Positions 7,563 to 15,062 of a stretch of 64,000 bases of DNA are shown piece after piece. Position 1 is the stretch's first letter. Every line of letters starts with the position of its first letter. Under the pieces are notes generated by a model. The model did no database searches. It saw only the letters and a list, made by a program, of their open reading frames with translations, and was not told the DNA's origin. The DNA comes from an uncultured Eubacteriales bacterium (lineage in GTDB: Bacteria; Bacillota; Clostridia; Oscillospirales; Acutalibacteraceae). The stretch covers positions 1 to 64,000 of the forward strand of contig OMYO01000001.1 of assembly GCA_900315285.1 (NCBI GenBank), in the 5' to 3' direction. Position numbers and translations under genes: made by a program.

Positions 7563-8327
7563 TTATGAGAACATGTTTAGAATTGTCGTGATGTCACTGG
7601 TCTTCGGAGCAATGATCTGGAGGACCAGGATATAGCCGTCCACCTCCGTGGCGAGGATCTCAGAATAGGCGTTTTTCCCGCCGTTCTTGCCACGGAACAG
7701 GAAGCCCTCAAAATTTCTGCCTCCGATCTGCAGGTGGATATTGTCCTTCGAAGTGGTTATGCTGCTCTTCAGTGCAGCGAGCAGTTCACCGGAGCTGCCG
7801 TACTGGCCGCCGTTCTTGGAGAAGTACTCCATTTTCACGGACATGGTGCCATCCGGATTGGAAGCATCCAGATCCATGACCGCCGTGCTGGAGCTCTGCC
7901 CGGTCTGTGTGCCGCCTGTCACCTTCCAGTTGGAGGGAGCGGTGAATGTGATTCCAGAGAATGCACTGCGGTAAGTGGTGCCACTCACTGTGCCGTACTG
8001 AAAACTGCCGCCGGGACCTGCTGCGGTCTCCGTGCCAGCTGTGCCAGCACCATTGACCTGATAGGCACCGGCCGTGCCGCCAGCTGCGCCATAAGAGCCG
8101 CTATAGGGTGACTGCTGTTCCGAATAGGAGAGTTCCGGTAAACTGTCCACCCCTTGCTTTGCCCCTCTCATGTAGCGGGCAAGTGCTACCCCGCCGATAG
8201 CGAGAATGAGAACCAGAAGCACCGCAAGGACAATGATCATAGTGGGGAACGCCCACTTATCCGAGTGTGCCTTCGGTTTTTTCTGCGGTTTTCCATCCAG
8301 CTGCTGTTTCAGACTTTTCCTGCTCAT
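7563..8327 (-). CDS. single-pass membrane protein with Gly-rich linker, function unknown
   Basis: A 254-residue protein. A basic cytoplasmic N-terminus (about 1-28) is followed by one membrane helix (29-51). A Gly/Ala/Tyr/Thr-rich low-complexity linker (about 55-112) then leads to a C-terminal domain of about 140 residues starting 'GITFTAPSNWKVTGG', resembling surface or lipoprotein modules that handle an anchored ligand. ATG 8327 has CGAGGAGAAATCC directly upstream. First gene of the operon with the NERD-like gene and cobB, driven by the 8361-8389 promoter. No family recognised. Confidence 0.65.
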   Translation of the reverse strand: MSRKSLKQQLDGKPQKKPKAHSDKWAFPTMIIVLAVLLVLILAIGGVALARYMRGAKQGVDSLPELSYSEQQSPYSGSYGAAGGTAGAYQVNGAGTAGTETAAGPGGSFQYGTVSGTTYRSAFSGITFTAPSNWKVTGGTQTGQSSSTAVMDLDASNPDGTMSVKMEYFSKNGGQYGSSGELLAALKSSITTSKDNIHLQIGGRNFEGFLFRGKNGGKNAYSEILATEVDGYILVLQIIAPKTSDITTILNMFS

Positions 8328-8360
8328 GGATTTCTCCTCGATATATCAAAATTCCCAAAT

Positions 8361-8389
8361 ATTCTAACATACGAACTTTTCATTTACAA
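8361..8389 (-). promoter_or_regulatory. promoter of the 8327-6299 operon
   Basis: On the minus strand, TTGTAA (complement of 8384-8389), 17-bp spacer, TAGAAT (complement of 8361-8366). The leader is about 27 nt. Confidence 0.55.
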
Positions 8390-8399
8390 TTAAGGGAAA

Positions 8400-8444
8400 C
8401 GAAAGAGGGCGCGCCGGAGACCGTTTCCAGTCCGGGCGCGCCCT
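8400..8444 (-). terminator. terminator of the aminotransferase gene
   Basis: The GC-rich stem AGGGCGCGCC (8406-8415) pairs with GGCGCGCCCT (8435-8444), followed on the minus strand by CTTTCGTTT. It lies 30 bases past the aminotransferase stop. Confidence 0.75.
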
Positions 8445-8474
8445 GTAGTATGGAAGTGAAAAACTTCCCAATAT

Positions 8475-9746
8475 TTATGCCATCAGTTTTTCCAGTGCGG
8501 CAAGTTTCACACTGAGGACAAGAATATCTGTTGCCTGCTGCAGATCCTCTTCTGTGGGGAATGTCGGGGCGATTCGGATATTGGTGTCGTCCGGATCATC
8601 CTTGTGTGGGAACGTGGCGCCCACCGGAGTCAGCGTAACACCGGCCTCTGCACAGAGCTCATAAACACGGCTGGCTGTGCCTTTCATGCAGTCCAGGCTG
8701 ATGAAGTATCCGCCGTCCGGATTTGTCCAGCTCGCAATGCCAGTGCCTGCAAGCTTCTTCTCAAATGTCTCCGTGACAATGTTGAAACGGGGCGTTGTGA
8801 AGCTTGCATGCTCCTCCATGTGGGCCATAAGGCCATCCTTATCCTTAAAATAGAGGACATGGCGCATCTGATTGAGTTTGTCAGCGCCGATGGACTGCTT
8901 GCTGAGGCGCTTGATGATCCAGGAGTAGTTGGGCTCGTTGGCGGCTAAAAAGGCAATGCCGGCGCCGGGGATAGAGATTTTCGAAGTGGAGCCAAACATG
9001 ACGACGCGCTCGGGATGGCCTGCCTTCTCGCACTCCGTGAGCATGTCGAGAACGCGCTCCTTCCGGCCAGTGAGGTCATGAACCGCATAGGCATTGTCCC
9101 AGATAATGCGGAAGTCCGGTGCAGTCTCCATGGAGGCAAGACGCTTCACGGTCTCGTCGGAATAGGTGTTGCCAGTGGGGTTAGAATACTGGGGCACACA
9201 GAACATACCCTTTACGGAGGGGTCTTTTACGAGTTCCTCCACAACATCCATGTCCGGGCCCTCCGGCGTCATGGGGACATTGATCATTTCAAGTCCAAGG
9301 TATTCGGTGATGCCAAAGTGACGGTCATAGCCCGGTGTAACTGCCAGGAACTTGCAGTCTCCCTGAAGGACCCACGGCTCTGTCTCCTCCGATGCGCCCT
9401 TGGCATAGCACTGCATGAGATAATCAAACATCATGGTGAGGCTGGAGTTGTTTCCGACAATGATCTTATCGGCGGGAACGCCATAAACGTCTGCGAGGAG
9501 ACGGCGGCACTCAGAAAGACCGGTGAGACATCCGTAGTTGAGGAGGTCGAAGCCCTCCTCCGAGGTGAAATCGGAATGGCTGGTCAGCACGTCGAGGATG
9601 CCGGCTCCGGTGAGAATCTGCTCCGGGGTGGGCTTGCCGCGGGCCATGTTGAGGTCCAGGCCCTTTGCCTTGAATTCATTGTACTCGGCCTCTACGGCGC
9701 TGCGCTCGGCTTTGAGCTGCTCGGGATTCATTTCTGTAAAGTTCAT
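8475..9746 (-). CDS. PLP-dependent aspartate aminotransferase (MocR-like class I, Rv3722c type)
   Basis: A 423-residue fold-type I aminotransferase. The PLP lysine is K256 in GSTSKIS, with cofactor contacts SNPTGNTYS and IIWDNAY upstream. The sequence 'NMARGKPTPEQ' and the overall layout match the Aminotran_MocR family (PF12897), whose characterised member Rv3722c is the main aspartate aminotransferase of M. tuberculosis. Expected reaction: aspartate + 2-oxoglutarate to oxaloacetate + glutamate. ATG 9746 is favoured from alignment to the family; ATG 9773 is a weaker alternative and neither has a strong SD. Monocistronic, with its own promoter and terminator. Confidence 0.85.
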   Translation of the reverse strand: MNFTEMNPEQLKAERSAVEAEYNEFKAKGLDLNMARGKPTPEQILTGAGILDVLTSHSDFTSEEGFDLLNYGCLTGLSECRRLLADVYGVPADKIIVGNNSSLTMMFDYLMQCYAKGASEETEPWVLQGDCKFLAVTPGYDRHFGITEYLGLEMINVPMTPEGPDMDVVEELVKDPSVKGMFCVPQYSNPTGNTYSDETVKRLASMETAPDFRIIWDNAYAVHDLTGRKERVLDMLTECEKAGHPERVVMFGSTSKISIPGAGIAFLAANEPNYSWIIKRLSKQSIGADKLNQMRHVLYFKDKDGLMAHMEEHASFTTPRFNIVTETFEKKLAGTGIASWTNPDGGYFISLDCMKGTASRVYELCAEAGVTLTPVGATFPHKDDPDDTNIRIAPTFPTEEDLQQATDILVLSVKLAALEKLMA

Positions 9747-9814
9747 AGATGTGGGCGCCTTTCTTAAACACATTTTGGAAAATTGGCGATTTGCTAATTT
9801 CAAATAACATGACT

Positions 9815-9842
9815 ATTATAGCCATGTGCCCGTTAATTTCAA
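9815..9842 (-). promoter_or_regulatory. promoter of the aminotransferase gene
   Basis: On the minus strand, TTGAAA (complement of 9837-9842), 16-bp spacer, TATAAT (complement of 9815-9820). Confidence 0.6.
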
Positions 9843-9880
9843 CTGCATTATGAAAAATCAGTTTTTTATTTTTGCAAATC

Positions 9881-9891
9881 CTGAATCGCCC
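9881..9891 (-). repeat. dispersed 11-mer GGGCGATTCAG, copy 4
   Basis: Exact reverse-orientation copy in the divergent aminotransferase-prsA intergenic region, about 40 bases upstream of the aminotransferase -35 box. Confidence 0.6.
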
Positions 9892-9959
9892 GGGGGAATC
9901 CTAGGCACATGTCTCAAAAAAGGCAACATGGACTGCGCAACTGCTGTGGCATTTATCTA

Positions 9960-9988
9960 TTGTTATTCACTTTATTTTGGTATAAAAT
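9960..9988 (+). promoter_or_regulatory. promoter of the PrsA-like gene
   Basis: TTGTTA (9960-9965), 17-bp spacer, TAAAAT (9983-9988). The leader carries a small hairpin, TATCTTTC/GAAAGATA (10005-10025), before the AGGAGG SD at 10035-10040. Confidence 0.5.
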
Positions 9989-10048
9989 ACTAAGAGTTAT
10001 TTTCTATCTTTCTCAAGGAAAGATAAGGATCAATAGGAGGACCAATTA

Positions 10049-11833
10049 ATGGAAGATCCAAAATCGACCGGCAGCAAGTCTGCCTCAAGCCGTGCGGAGC
10101 TCGCCCGCGAGAAACGCATGAAGAGCATTGAGGAAGAGGCGAAGAAGCAGGCGGAAAAAGAGGCCAAGAAGGCCAATGAAAAAAAGGGAAAACGGTGGAT
10201 AAAAATCGGTACCACCATCCTGGTCATCGCCCTCGCCCTGCTCATCTTCTTCTTCTCGTTCTTCGGGGTTTTTGACAGACAGGGACATGCCATTAAATAT
10301 AAGGATGGAAGCCATGCCAAAGTGACCGGTGCGGAGTATGAATACTATTACCGCATGTACTACAACTACTATGCAAACCTGTCCGAGCAGTATGAGCAGC
10401 AGTACTCCAACTACTTCGGACCCGGCTCCGGCAAGAGCATGACCGGTTTCGACTATGAGAAGAAACCGTCCGAGCAGAAGTTCAAGTCCCCGCAGGGACA
10501 GAACGAGACCGTACCGAAAAAATACGGCGCCAACCCGACTTGGGCCGACTACTTCGAGTACAAGGCCATCGAGGACAGCGAGTCCTCCGCCAAGGTCTAT
10601 AAAATTGCGGAGAAGAAGGGCTACAAGCTCACGAAGTCCGAGCAGAAGCAGCTCGACGACTTCATTGCAGAGCTCAAAGACTCCGCTAAGCAGAACGAGT
10701 ACTCTCTGGACGCCTTCCTCCGTTCCAACTACGGAAGAGGTATGACCGAGAAGCTGCTCCGCAAAATCTACACGAAGCAGACCATCACACAGCGTTATCT
10801 GAACGACCAGAAGGCAAAGTTCGAGTCCAAGGTAACTCCGTCGGAAATGAAGAAGGAGTTCAAGAACAACAGCAAGGACTACACCACCATCTCGGTCCGC
10901 TACTATCAGATCTCGGACACCATCGCCGCCTCCAAGGCAGAGAAAATGTCCAAATCGCAGAAGAATAAGATCAACGCCAAGAACAAAAAGAAGGCTGCCG
11001 CATTCGTCGCTAAGGCAACGGACGCCAACTTCTCCGAGCTCGCATCCCAGTATGCAACCGGCACCGAGAAGAGCAGCGTAAAGAGTGACGCATCCTACAC
11101 CACTCTGGGTGACACCACCTACTCGAGCCTGAGTTCCTATATTACTCCGAAGGCTGCCGATTGGGCCTTTGCCAAGAGCACCAAGGTCGGTGACAAGAAA
11201 GTCTTCGCCAAGACCGACTCCAACGGACTGACCAGCTACGCCGTTGTCCTCCTGTCCCAGGGACAGACCACCGACAACTCTTATCCGGTCGCCGTCCGTC
11301 AGATTCTGGTCAAGTCCGGTACTGACAGCAGCACTGGTGAGACAGTCCGCTCCGACAAGGCCGCTAAGGCACTCGCTGACAAAATCCTCCAGAAGTACCA
11401 GTCCGGCAAGCACACAGAGGCAGCGTTCTCTGCCCTCGCCAAGAAGTACACCGAGGATGACGGTTCCAAGGAGAACGGCGGTCTCTACGAGGACGTCACT
11501 CCGGACTCCCAGTATGTGACCAGTTTTAAGAACTGGGCACTCGGCGGCCACGCAGTCGGTGACGTCGCCATCATCAAGACCGAGTATGGTTACCATATCA
11601 TGTATTATGTTGGCAAATCCCAGTATCCGAAGTACATGGAAGATGTGAAAGATGCCGTTGCTAACAAGAAATACGACGCCTGGTATAATAAAATAGTCAA
11701 CAAGGACAAGGCCAAGGTGTCCAAGAGCTGGCTCAAGAAGGTCCGCCGCCGTGTCGACAAATCCGCCGAGACGCTCATTGCGAACCTGAATTCCCAGCAG
11801 CAGCAATCCGTACAATCCTATGGAGCATATTAA
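10049..11833 (+). CDS. membrane-anchored parvulin-type peptidyl-prolyl isomerase (PrsA/SurA-like)
   Basis: A 594-residue extracytoplasmic foldase. A Lys/Glu-rich cytoplasmic segment (1-50) is followed by one membrane helix (about 51-73), a SurA-N-like helical region, and a parvulin rotamase domain (about 412-525, starting 'VAVRQILVKSG' and ending 'IIKTEYGYHIMYY'). It should assist folding of secreted proteins on the outer face of the membrane. Unlike Bacillus PrsA there is no lipobox; anchoring is by the N-terminal helix. The start is fixed by AGGAGG eight bases upstream. It is followed 83 bases later by the SCP2 gene without an obvious terminator. Confidence 0.85.
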   Translation: MEDPKSTGSKSASSRAELAREKRMKSIEEEAKKQAEKEAKKANEKKGKRWIKIGTTILVIALALLIFFFSFFGVFDRQGHAIKYKDGSHAKVTGAEYEYYYRMYYNYYANLSEQYEQQYSNYFGPGSGKSMTGFDYEKKPSEQKFKSPQGQNETVPKKYGANPTWADYFEYKAIEDSESSAKVYKIAEKKGYKLTKSEQKQLDDFIAELKDSAKQNEYSLDAFLRSNYGRGMTEKLLRKIYTKQTITQRYLNDQKAKFESKVTPSEMKKEFKNNSKDYTTISVRYYQISDTIAASKAEKMSKSQKNKINAKNKKKAAAFVAKATDANFSELASQYATGTEKSSVKSDASYTTLGDTTYSSLSSYITPKAADWAFAKSTKVGDKKVFAKTDSNGLTSYAVVLLSQGQTTDNSYPVAVRQILVKSGTDSSTGETVRSDKAAKALADKILQKYQSGKHTEAAFSALAKKYTEDDGSKENGGLYEDVTPDSQYVTSFKNWALGGHAVGDVAIIKTEYGYHIMYYVGKSQYPKYMEDVKDAVANKKYDAWYNKIVNKDKAKVSKSWLKKVRRRVDKSAETLIANLNSQQQQSVQSYGAY

Positions 11834-11916
11834 GCACAGAAACCCGCTTCAATAGAATTGAAATAAAAGAAGAAAAAAGAAAAGGTCATGCTTAATAATT
11901 TTAGGGGGTTATGAAA

Positions 11917-12447
11917 ATGACTTTTGCTGAAAAATTTGAGACCATCAAGAAGGATCTTACCGGCCGTAAATCGGAAGATCTCGCTGACGGCATTGCCGTT
12001 CAGGTCACTCTCTCCGACGAGGATGTCGGCGGTACCTTCTATATTGCTAAGAAAGACGGCACTTTCGCCGTAGAGCCCTACGACTATGTAGACAACACTG
12101 CCATTGTTGACACTGCTGCTGCCGTTCTCGACAGCGTACTTGCCGGCAAGACCTCTGCTGCCGACGCCATTGCGGACGGCTCTCTCGCCGTACAGGGCAA
12201 TGCCGACGACGTAGTCGCTGTTCTCTCCCTTGCTAAGCCTGCCACGAAAAAGGCTCCGGCTAAGAAGACCGCTGCCAAGAAGGCTCCGGCTAAGAAAGCA
12301 GCTGCTAAGAAAGCTCCGGCCAAGAAGGCTCCGGCTAAGAAGGCAGCAGCCAAGAAAGCTCCGGCCAAAAAGGCTCCGGCTAAGAAGGCCCCGGCCAAGA
12401 AAGCTCCGGCTAAGAAAACAGCTCCGAAGAAGACAACTTCCAAGTAA
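11917..12447 (+). CDS. SCP2 sterol-carrier-like domain with histone-H1-like AKKAP tail
   Basis: A 176-residue protein with two parts. Residues 1 to about 103 form an SCP2-type lipid-binding domain ([12 protein letters not shown], then '[13 protein letters not shown]', '[15 protein letters not shown]'). Residues from about 104 to 176 are almost pure Lys/Ala/Pro in [10 protein letters not shown] pentads, like histone H1 tails. ATG 11917 is chosen over the in-frame ATG 11911 because AGGGGG (11903-11908) is then eight bases away rather than two. Family SCP2 domains bind fatty acyl or sterol ligands; the tail would bind nucleic acid or anionic surfaces. A perfect terminator follows. The function is unknown; the combination is unusual. 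Confidence 0.75.
   Translation: MTFAEKFETIKKDLTGRKSEDLADGIAVQVTLSDEDVGGTFYIAKKDGTFAVEPYDYVDNTAIVDTAAAVLDSVLAGKTSAADAIADGSLAVQGNADDVVAVLSLAKPATKKAPAKKTAAKKAPAKKAAAKKAPAKKAPAKKAAAKKAPAKKAPAKKAPAKKAPAKKTAPKKTTSK
12241..12444 (+). repeat. in-frame 15-bp tandem repeat coding [10 protein letters not shown]
   Basis: About thirteen degenerate 15-bp units around GCTCCGGCTAAGAAG encode the basic tail of the SCP2 protein. Such repeats expand or contract easily, so tail length may vary between strains. Confidence 0.8.
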
Positions 12448-12468
12448 GACAAACTGCAGAAAAAGCCC

Positions 12469-12500
12469 AACGGGAGACGATTTTTTCGTCTCCCGTTTTT
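12469..12500 (+). terminator. intrinsic terminator of the SCP2 gene
   Basis: AACGGGAGACGA (12469-12480) pairs perfectly with TCGTCTCCCGTT (12486-12497), T loop, T-rich tail. Confidence 0.92.
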
Positions 12501-12501
12501 C

Positions 12502-12529
12502 TTGACTTTTTACACCCATACTTTATAAT
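12502..12529 (+). promoter_or_regulatory. guaB promoter
   Basis: TTGACT (12502-12507), 16-bp spacer, TATAAT (12524-12529). The GGAG SD (12561-12564) stands eight bases before ATG 12573. Confidence 0.75.
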
Positions 12530-12572
12530 ACTATCAATCACGAAATCTATATACGGAAAAGGAGACTAGCAT

Positions 12573-14069
12573 ATGGCATACTATTTCAAGGAACCGTCCC
12601 GCACCTTTGGTGAGTACCTCCTCGTACCCGGCTTTACCTCGGCCGACGACATTCCGGCCAACGTGGACTTAAAGACCCCCCTTGTCAAATTCAAAAAGGG
12701 AGAAGAGCCCGACATCAGCCTGAATATCCCGATGGTTTCCGCTGTCATGCAGTCTGTCTCCAACGACACCCTCGCCATTGCCCTCGCCAAAGAGGGCGGC
12801 ATCTCCTTCATCTATGGCTCCCAGTCCATTGAGGACGAGGCTGCCATGGTGGCCCGTGTCAAGAACTATAAGAAGGGTTTCATCACTTCCACCAGCAACC
12901 TCACTCCGAATGCCACCCTTGCCGACGTCCTTGACCTCAAGGATAAGACCGGTCACTCCACTGTAGCCATTACGGATGACGGCACAGCCAACGGAAAGCT
13001 CCTCGGCATCGTCGGCAGCAAGGACTACCGCGTCAGCCGCATGGACCCGCAGACCAAGGTTGCGGACTTCATGACGCCCCGTGAGAAGATCATCACTGCT
13101 CCCGACACCACGACCCTGAAAGAGGCCAACGACATCATCTGGGACCACAAGCTCAACGCTCTCCCGCTGGTGGACAAAGACGACCATCTGACCTATCTCG
13201 TATTCCGCAAGGACTACGACTCCCATAAAGAGAACAAATATGAGCTGCTCGACAACAACAAGTCCTACCTTGTAGGCGCCGGCATCAACTCCAGAGACTA
13301 CAAGGAGAGAATTCCGGCACTGCTCGAGGCAGGTGCTGACGTCTTCTGCATCGACTCCTCCGAGGGCTTCACCGAGTGGCAGAAACGCACCCTCTCCTGG
13401 GTCCGTGAGACCTACGGTGACTCCGTAAAGATCGGCGCCGGTAACGTCGTCGACGGTGAGGGCTTCCGCTTCCTCGCAGACTGCGGTGCTGACTTCGTAA
13501 AGGTCGGCATCGGCGGCGGTTCCATCTGCATCACCCGTGAGACCAAGGGCATTGGCCGCGGCCAGGCCACCGCTCTCATCGACGTCTGCAAAGAGAGAGA
13601 CAAGTACTATGAGGAGACTGGCATCTACGTTCCGGTCTGCTCCGACGGCGGTATCGTACAGGACTACCACATCACCCTTGCCCTTGCCATGGGTGCCGAC
13701 TTCCTCATGCTGGGCCGTTACTTCGCCCGGTTTGACGAGTCCCCGACAGAGCGCATCCGTATCAATGGCCGCTACGTCAAGGAGTACTGGGGCGAAGGTT
13801 CCAACCGTGCCCGCAACTGGCAGCGCTATGATCTTGGCGGAGACAAGAAGCTCTCCTTCGAAGAAGGCGTTGACTCTTATGTCCCCTACGCCGGTGCGCT
13901 GAAAGACGGTGTCTACAGTTCCCTCGCCAAGGTCCGCTCTACTATGTGCAACTGCGGTGCCCTGAGCATTAAGGAGCTTCAGGCAAAGGCCAAGCTCACG
14001 GTCGTCTCCTCTACCTCCATTGTAGAGGGCGGCTCACATGATGTCCTGCTCAAGAATAACGTGGACTAA
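12573..14069 (+). CDS. guaB: inosine-5'-monophosphate dehydrogenase, trichomonad-type
   Basis: A 498-residue IMPDH: IMP + NAD to XMP, the committed step of guanine nucleotide synthesis. The TIM barrel is interrupted by a CBS-pair region (about 100-220). The catalytic loop [10 protein letters not shown] places the nucleophile at C319, and the mobile flap RARNWQRYD places the catalytic Arg-Tyr at R418-Y419. These are exactly the residue numbers known for the Tritrichomonas foetus enzyme. As recalled, long stretches ([36 protein letters not shown]) also match that protist enzyme rather than ordinary bacterial IMPDHs. It has its own promoter and terminator. The assignment is very secure; the transfer inference is discussed in findings. 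Confidence 0.96.
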   Translation: MAYYFKEPSRTFGEYLLVPGFTSADDIPANVDLKTPLVKFKKGEEPDISLNIPMVSAVMQSVSNDTLAIALAKEGGISFIYGSQSIEDEAAMVARVKNYKKGFITSTSNLTPNATLADVLDLKDKTGHSTVAITDDGTANGKLLGIVGSKDYRVSRMDPQTKVADFMTPREKIITAPDTTTLKEANDIIWDHKLNALPLVDKDDHLTYLVFRKDYDSHKENKYELLDNNKSYLVGAGINSRDYKERIPALLEAGADVFCIDSSEGFTEWQKRTLSWVRETYGDSVKIGAGNVVDGEGFRFLADCGADFVKVGIGGGSICITRETKGIGRGQATALIDVCKERDKYYEETGIYVPVCSDGGIVQDYHITLALAMGADFLMLGRYFARFDESPTERIRINGRYVKEYWGEGSNRARNWQRYDLGGDKKLSFEEGVDSYVPYAGALKDGVYSSLAKVRSTMCNCGALSIKELQAKAKLTVVSSTSIVEGGSHDVLLKNNVD

Positions 14070-14085
14070 ATATTTTACAGATAAA

Positions 14086-14123
14086 GAGCGGTATCACTGC
14101 CATGGTGATACCGCTCATTTTTA
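14086..14123 (+). terminator. guaB terminator
   Basis: GAGCGGTATCAC (14086-14097) pairs with GTGATACCGCTC (14105-14116), then ATTTTTA. Confidence 0.92.
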
Positions 14124-14137
14124 TGCCATTGTGAGAT

Positions 14138-14391
14138 GTTAGACCATTCGCCTTAAAAATTCCATTTTGGTCTGACGATTTGGCCCTTTTTCTGGGGCGA
14201 TTCAGCTCTCCATCAGACCATTCCACCCATTTCTTCCTATTTGGTCTAACTTTTCAACCCAATTCAGTTTAATATTTTAGACTGAATCGAAATTCACGGC
14301 TCCTTTGGTCTAACTTCTCGTCAAAAGTAAACCGAAACCGGTCGGAATTGTTAGACTAAATTGCAGAAAATTAGGGAAAAGGTCTAAGCTG
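14138..14391. repeat. hairpin array c: TTAGACCA / TGGTCTAA inverted repeats
   Basis: Irregular inverted repeats between guaB and the 74-bp array: GTTAGACCA (14138) with TGGTCTGAC (ends 14175); TCAGACCA (14213) with TGGTCTAA (14249); ATTCAGT (14262) with ACTGAAT (14287); TTTGGTCTAAC (14304) with GTTAGACTAAA (ends 14361); and a lone GGTCTAAG near 14381. The 11-mer GGGCGATTCAG lies inside at 14195-14205. No coding potential. Confidence 0.65.
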
Positions 14392-14406
14392 GCTCGGAGC
14401 GAAACT

Positions 14407-14972
14407 AAAACTAGGACCACAGCGGTCAAAAGCTGGGTCGCGGTCCTAGTTTCGGAGGCCGGGAGAACAGTTGCGACGAGAAAACTAGGACCACATGGCT
14501 CGAATTCCCTGATGTGGTCCTAGTTTTGACGCTCGAATGGGCAGCCGCAGCGAGAAAACTAGGACCACATGACTCCGTTTCCCTGATGTGGTCCTAGTTT
14601 TGTCTCCCAGATGGGCAGCTGCATCGAGAAAACTAGGACCACAAGGGCTCGAAAACCAGGTCGCGGTCCTAGTTTCAGCGCCCCAGAGAACAGCTGCGAC
14701 GGAAAACTAGGACCACAAGGGCTCGAAAACCAGGTCGCGGTCCTAGTTTCAGCGCCCCAGAGAACAGCTGCTACGGAAAAACTAGGACCGCAAGGGCTCG
14801 AAAACCGGATCGCGGTCCTAGTTTCAGCGCCCCAGAGAGCAGCTGCGACGGAAAAACTAGGACCGCAAGGGCTCGAAACCCAGATCGCGGTCCTAGTTTC
14901 AGCGCTCAGGAGAGCAGCTGTAACGGAAAAACTAGGACCGCAAGGGCTAAAAACCGGATTGCGGTCCTAGTT
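14407..14972. repeat. array d: eight 46-nt palindromes on a 74-75 bp period
   Basis: Eight tandem units start at 14407, 14481, 14555, 14629, 14703, 14777, 14852 and 14927. Each has a left arm AAAACTAGGACCACA (or ...CCGCA), a variable centre of about 17 nt and a right arm TG(T/C)GGTCCTAGTTT. The 27-28 nt spacers are themselves conserved (agaacAGCTGCgACGG type). Steps are 74, 74, 74, 74, 74, 75, 75. The central units (4-7) are nearly identical while outer ones diverge, as in an array growing by internal duplication. It lies between the guaB terminator and the kinase-gene terminator. The ORF across it (14611-14970) is a by-product of the repeat. Confidence 0.92.
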
Positions 14973-14991
14973 GCGCCTCGCCAACTAAAAC

Positions 14992-15041
14992 AAAAAAGGA
15001 CTGTACCAAAAATGGCCTTCTACGCCATTTGGATACAGTCC
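14992..15041 (-). terminator. terminator of the 16401-15063 unit
   Basis: Minus strand GGACTGTATCCAAATGG (complement ends at 15041) pairs with CCATTTTTGGTACAGTCC (complement from 14998), followed by TTTTTTG. It shares its stem with the terminators at 2551, 5166 and 22188. Confidence 0.88.
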
Positions 15042-15062
15042 CTAATTATTATTAATATTAGC

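Noticed and set aside
10085..11815. 576-residue - strand ORF
   Set aside because: It is antisense to the PrsA-like gene, whose domains, SD and promoter are all clear.
14611..14970. 119-residue + strand ORF
   Set aside because: It is the translation of the tandem repeat; its peptide repeats simply mirror the DNA period.
14407..14972. The 74-bp array as a CRISPR array
   Set aside because: The spacers are conserved between units rather than unique, the repeat is a long palindrome, and no cas genes are near.
14407..14972. The palindromes as integron attC sites
   Set aside because: There are no cassette ORFs between units, no integrase, and no attC-like core sites.
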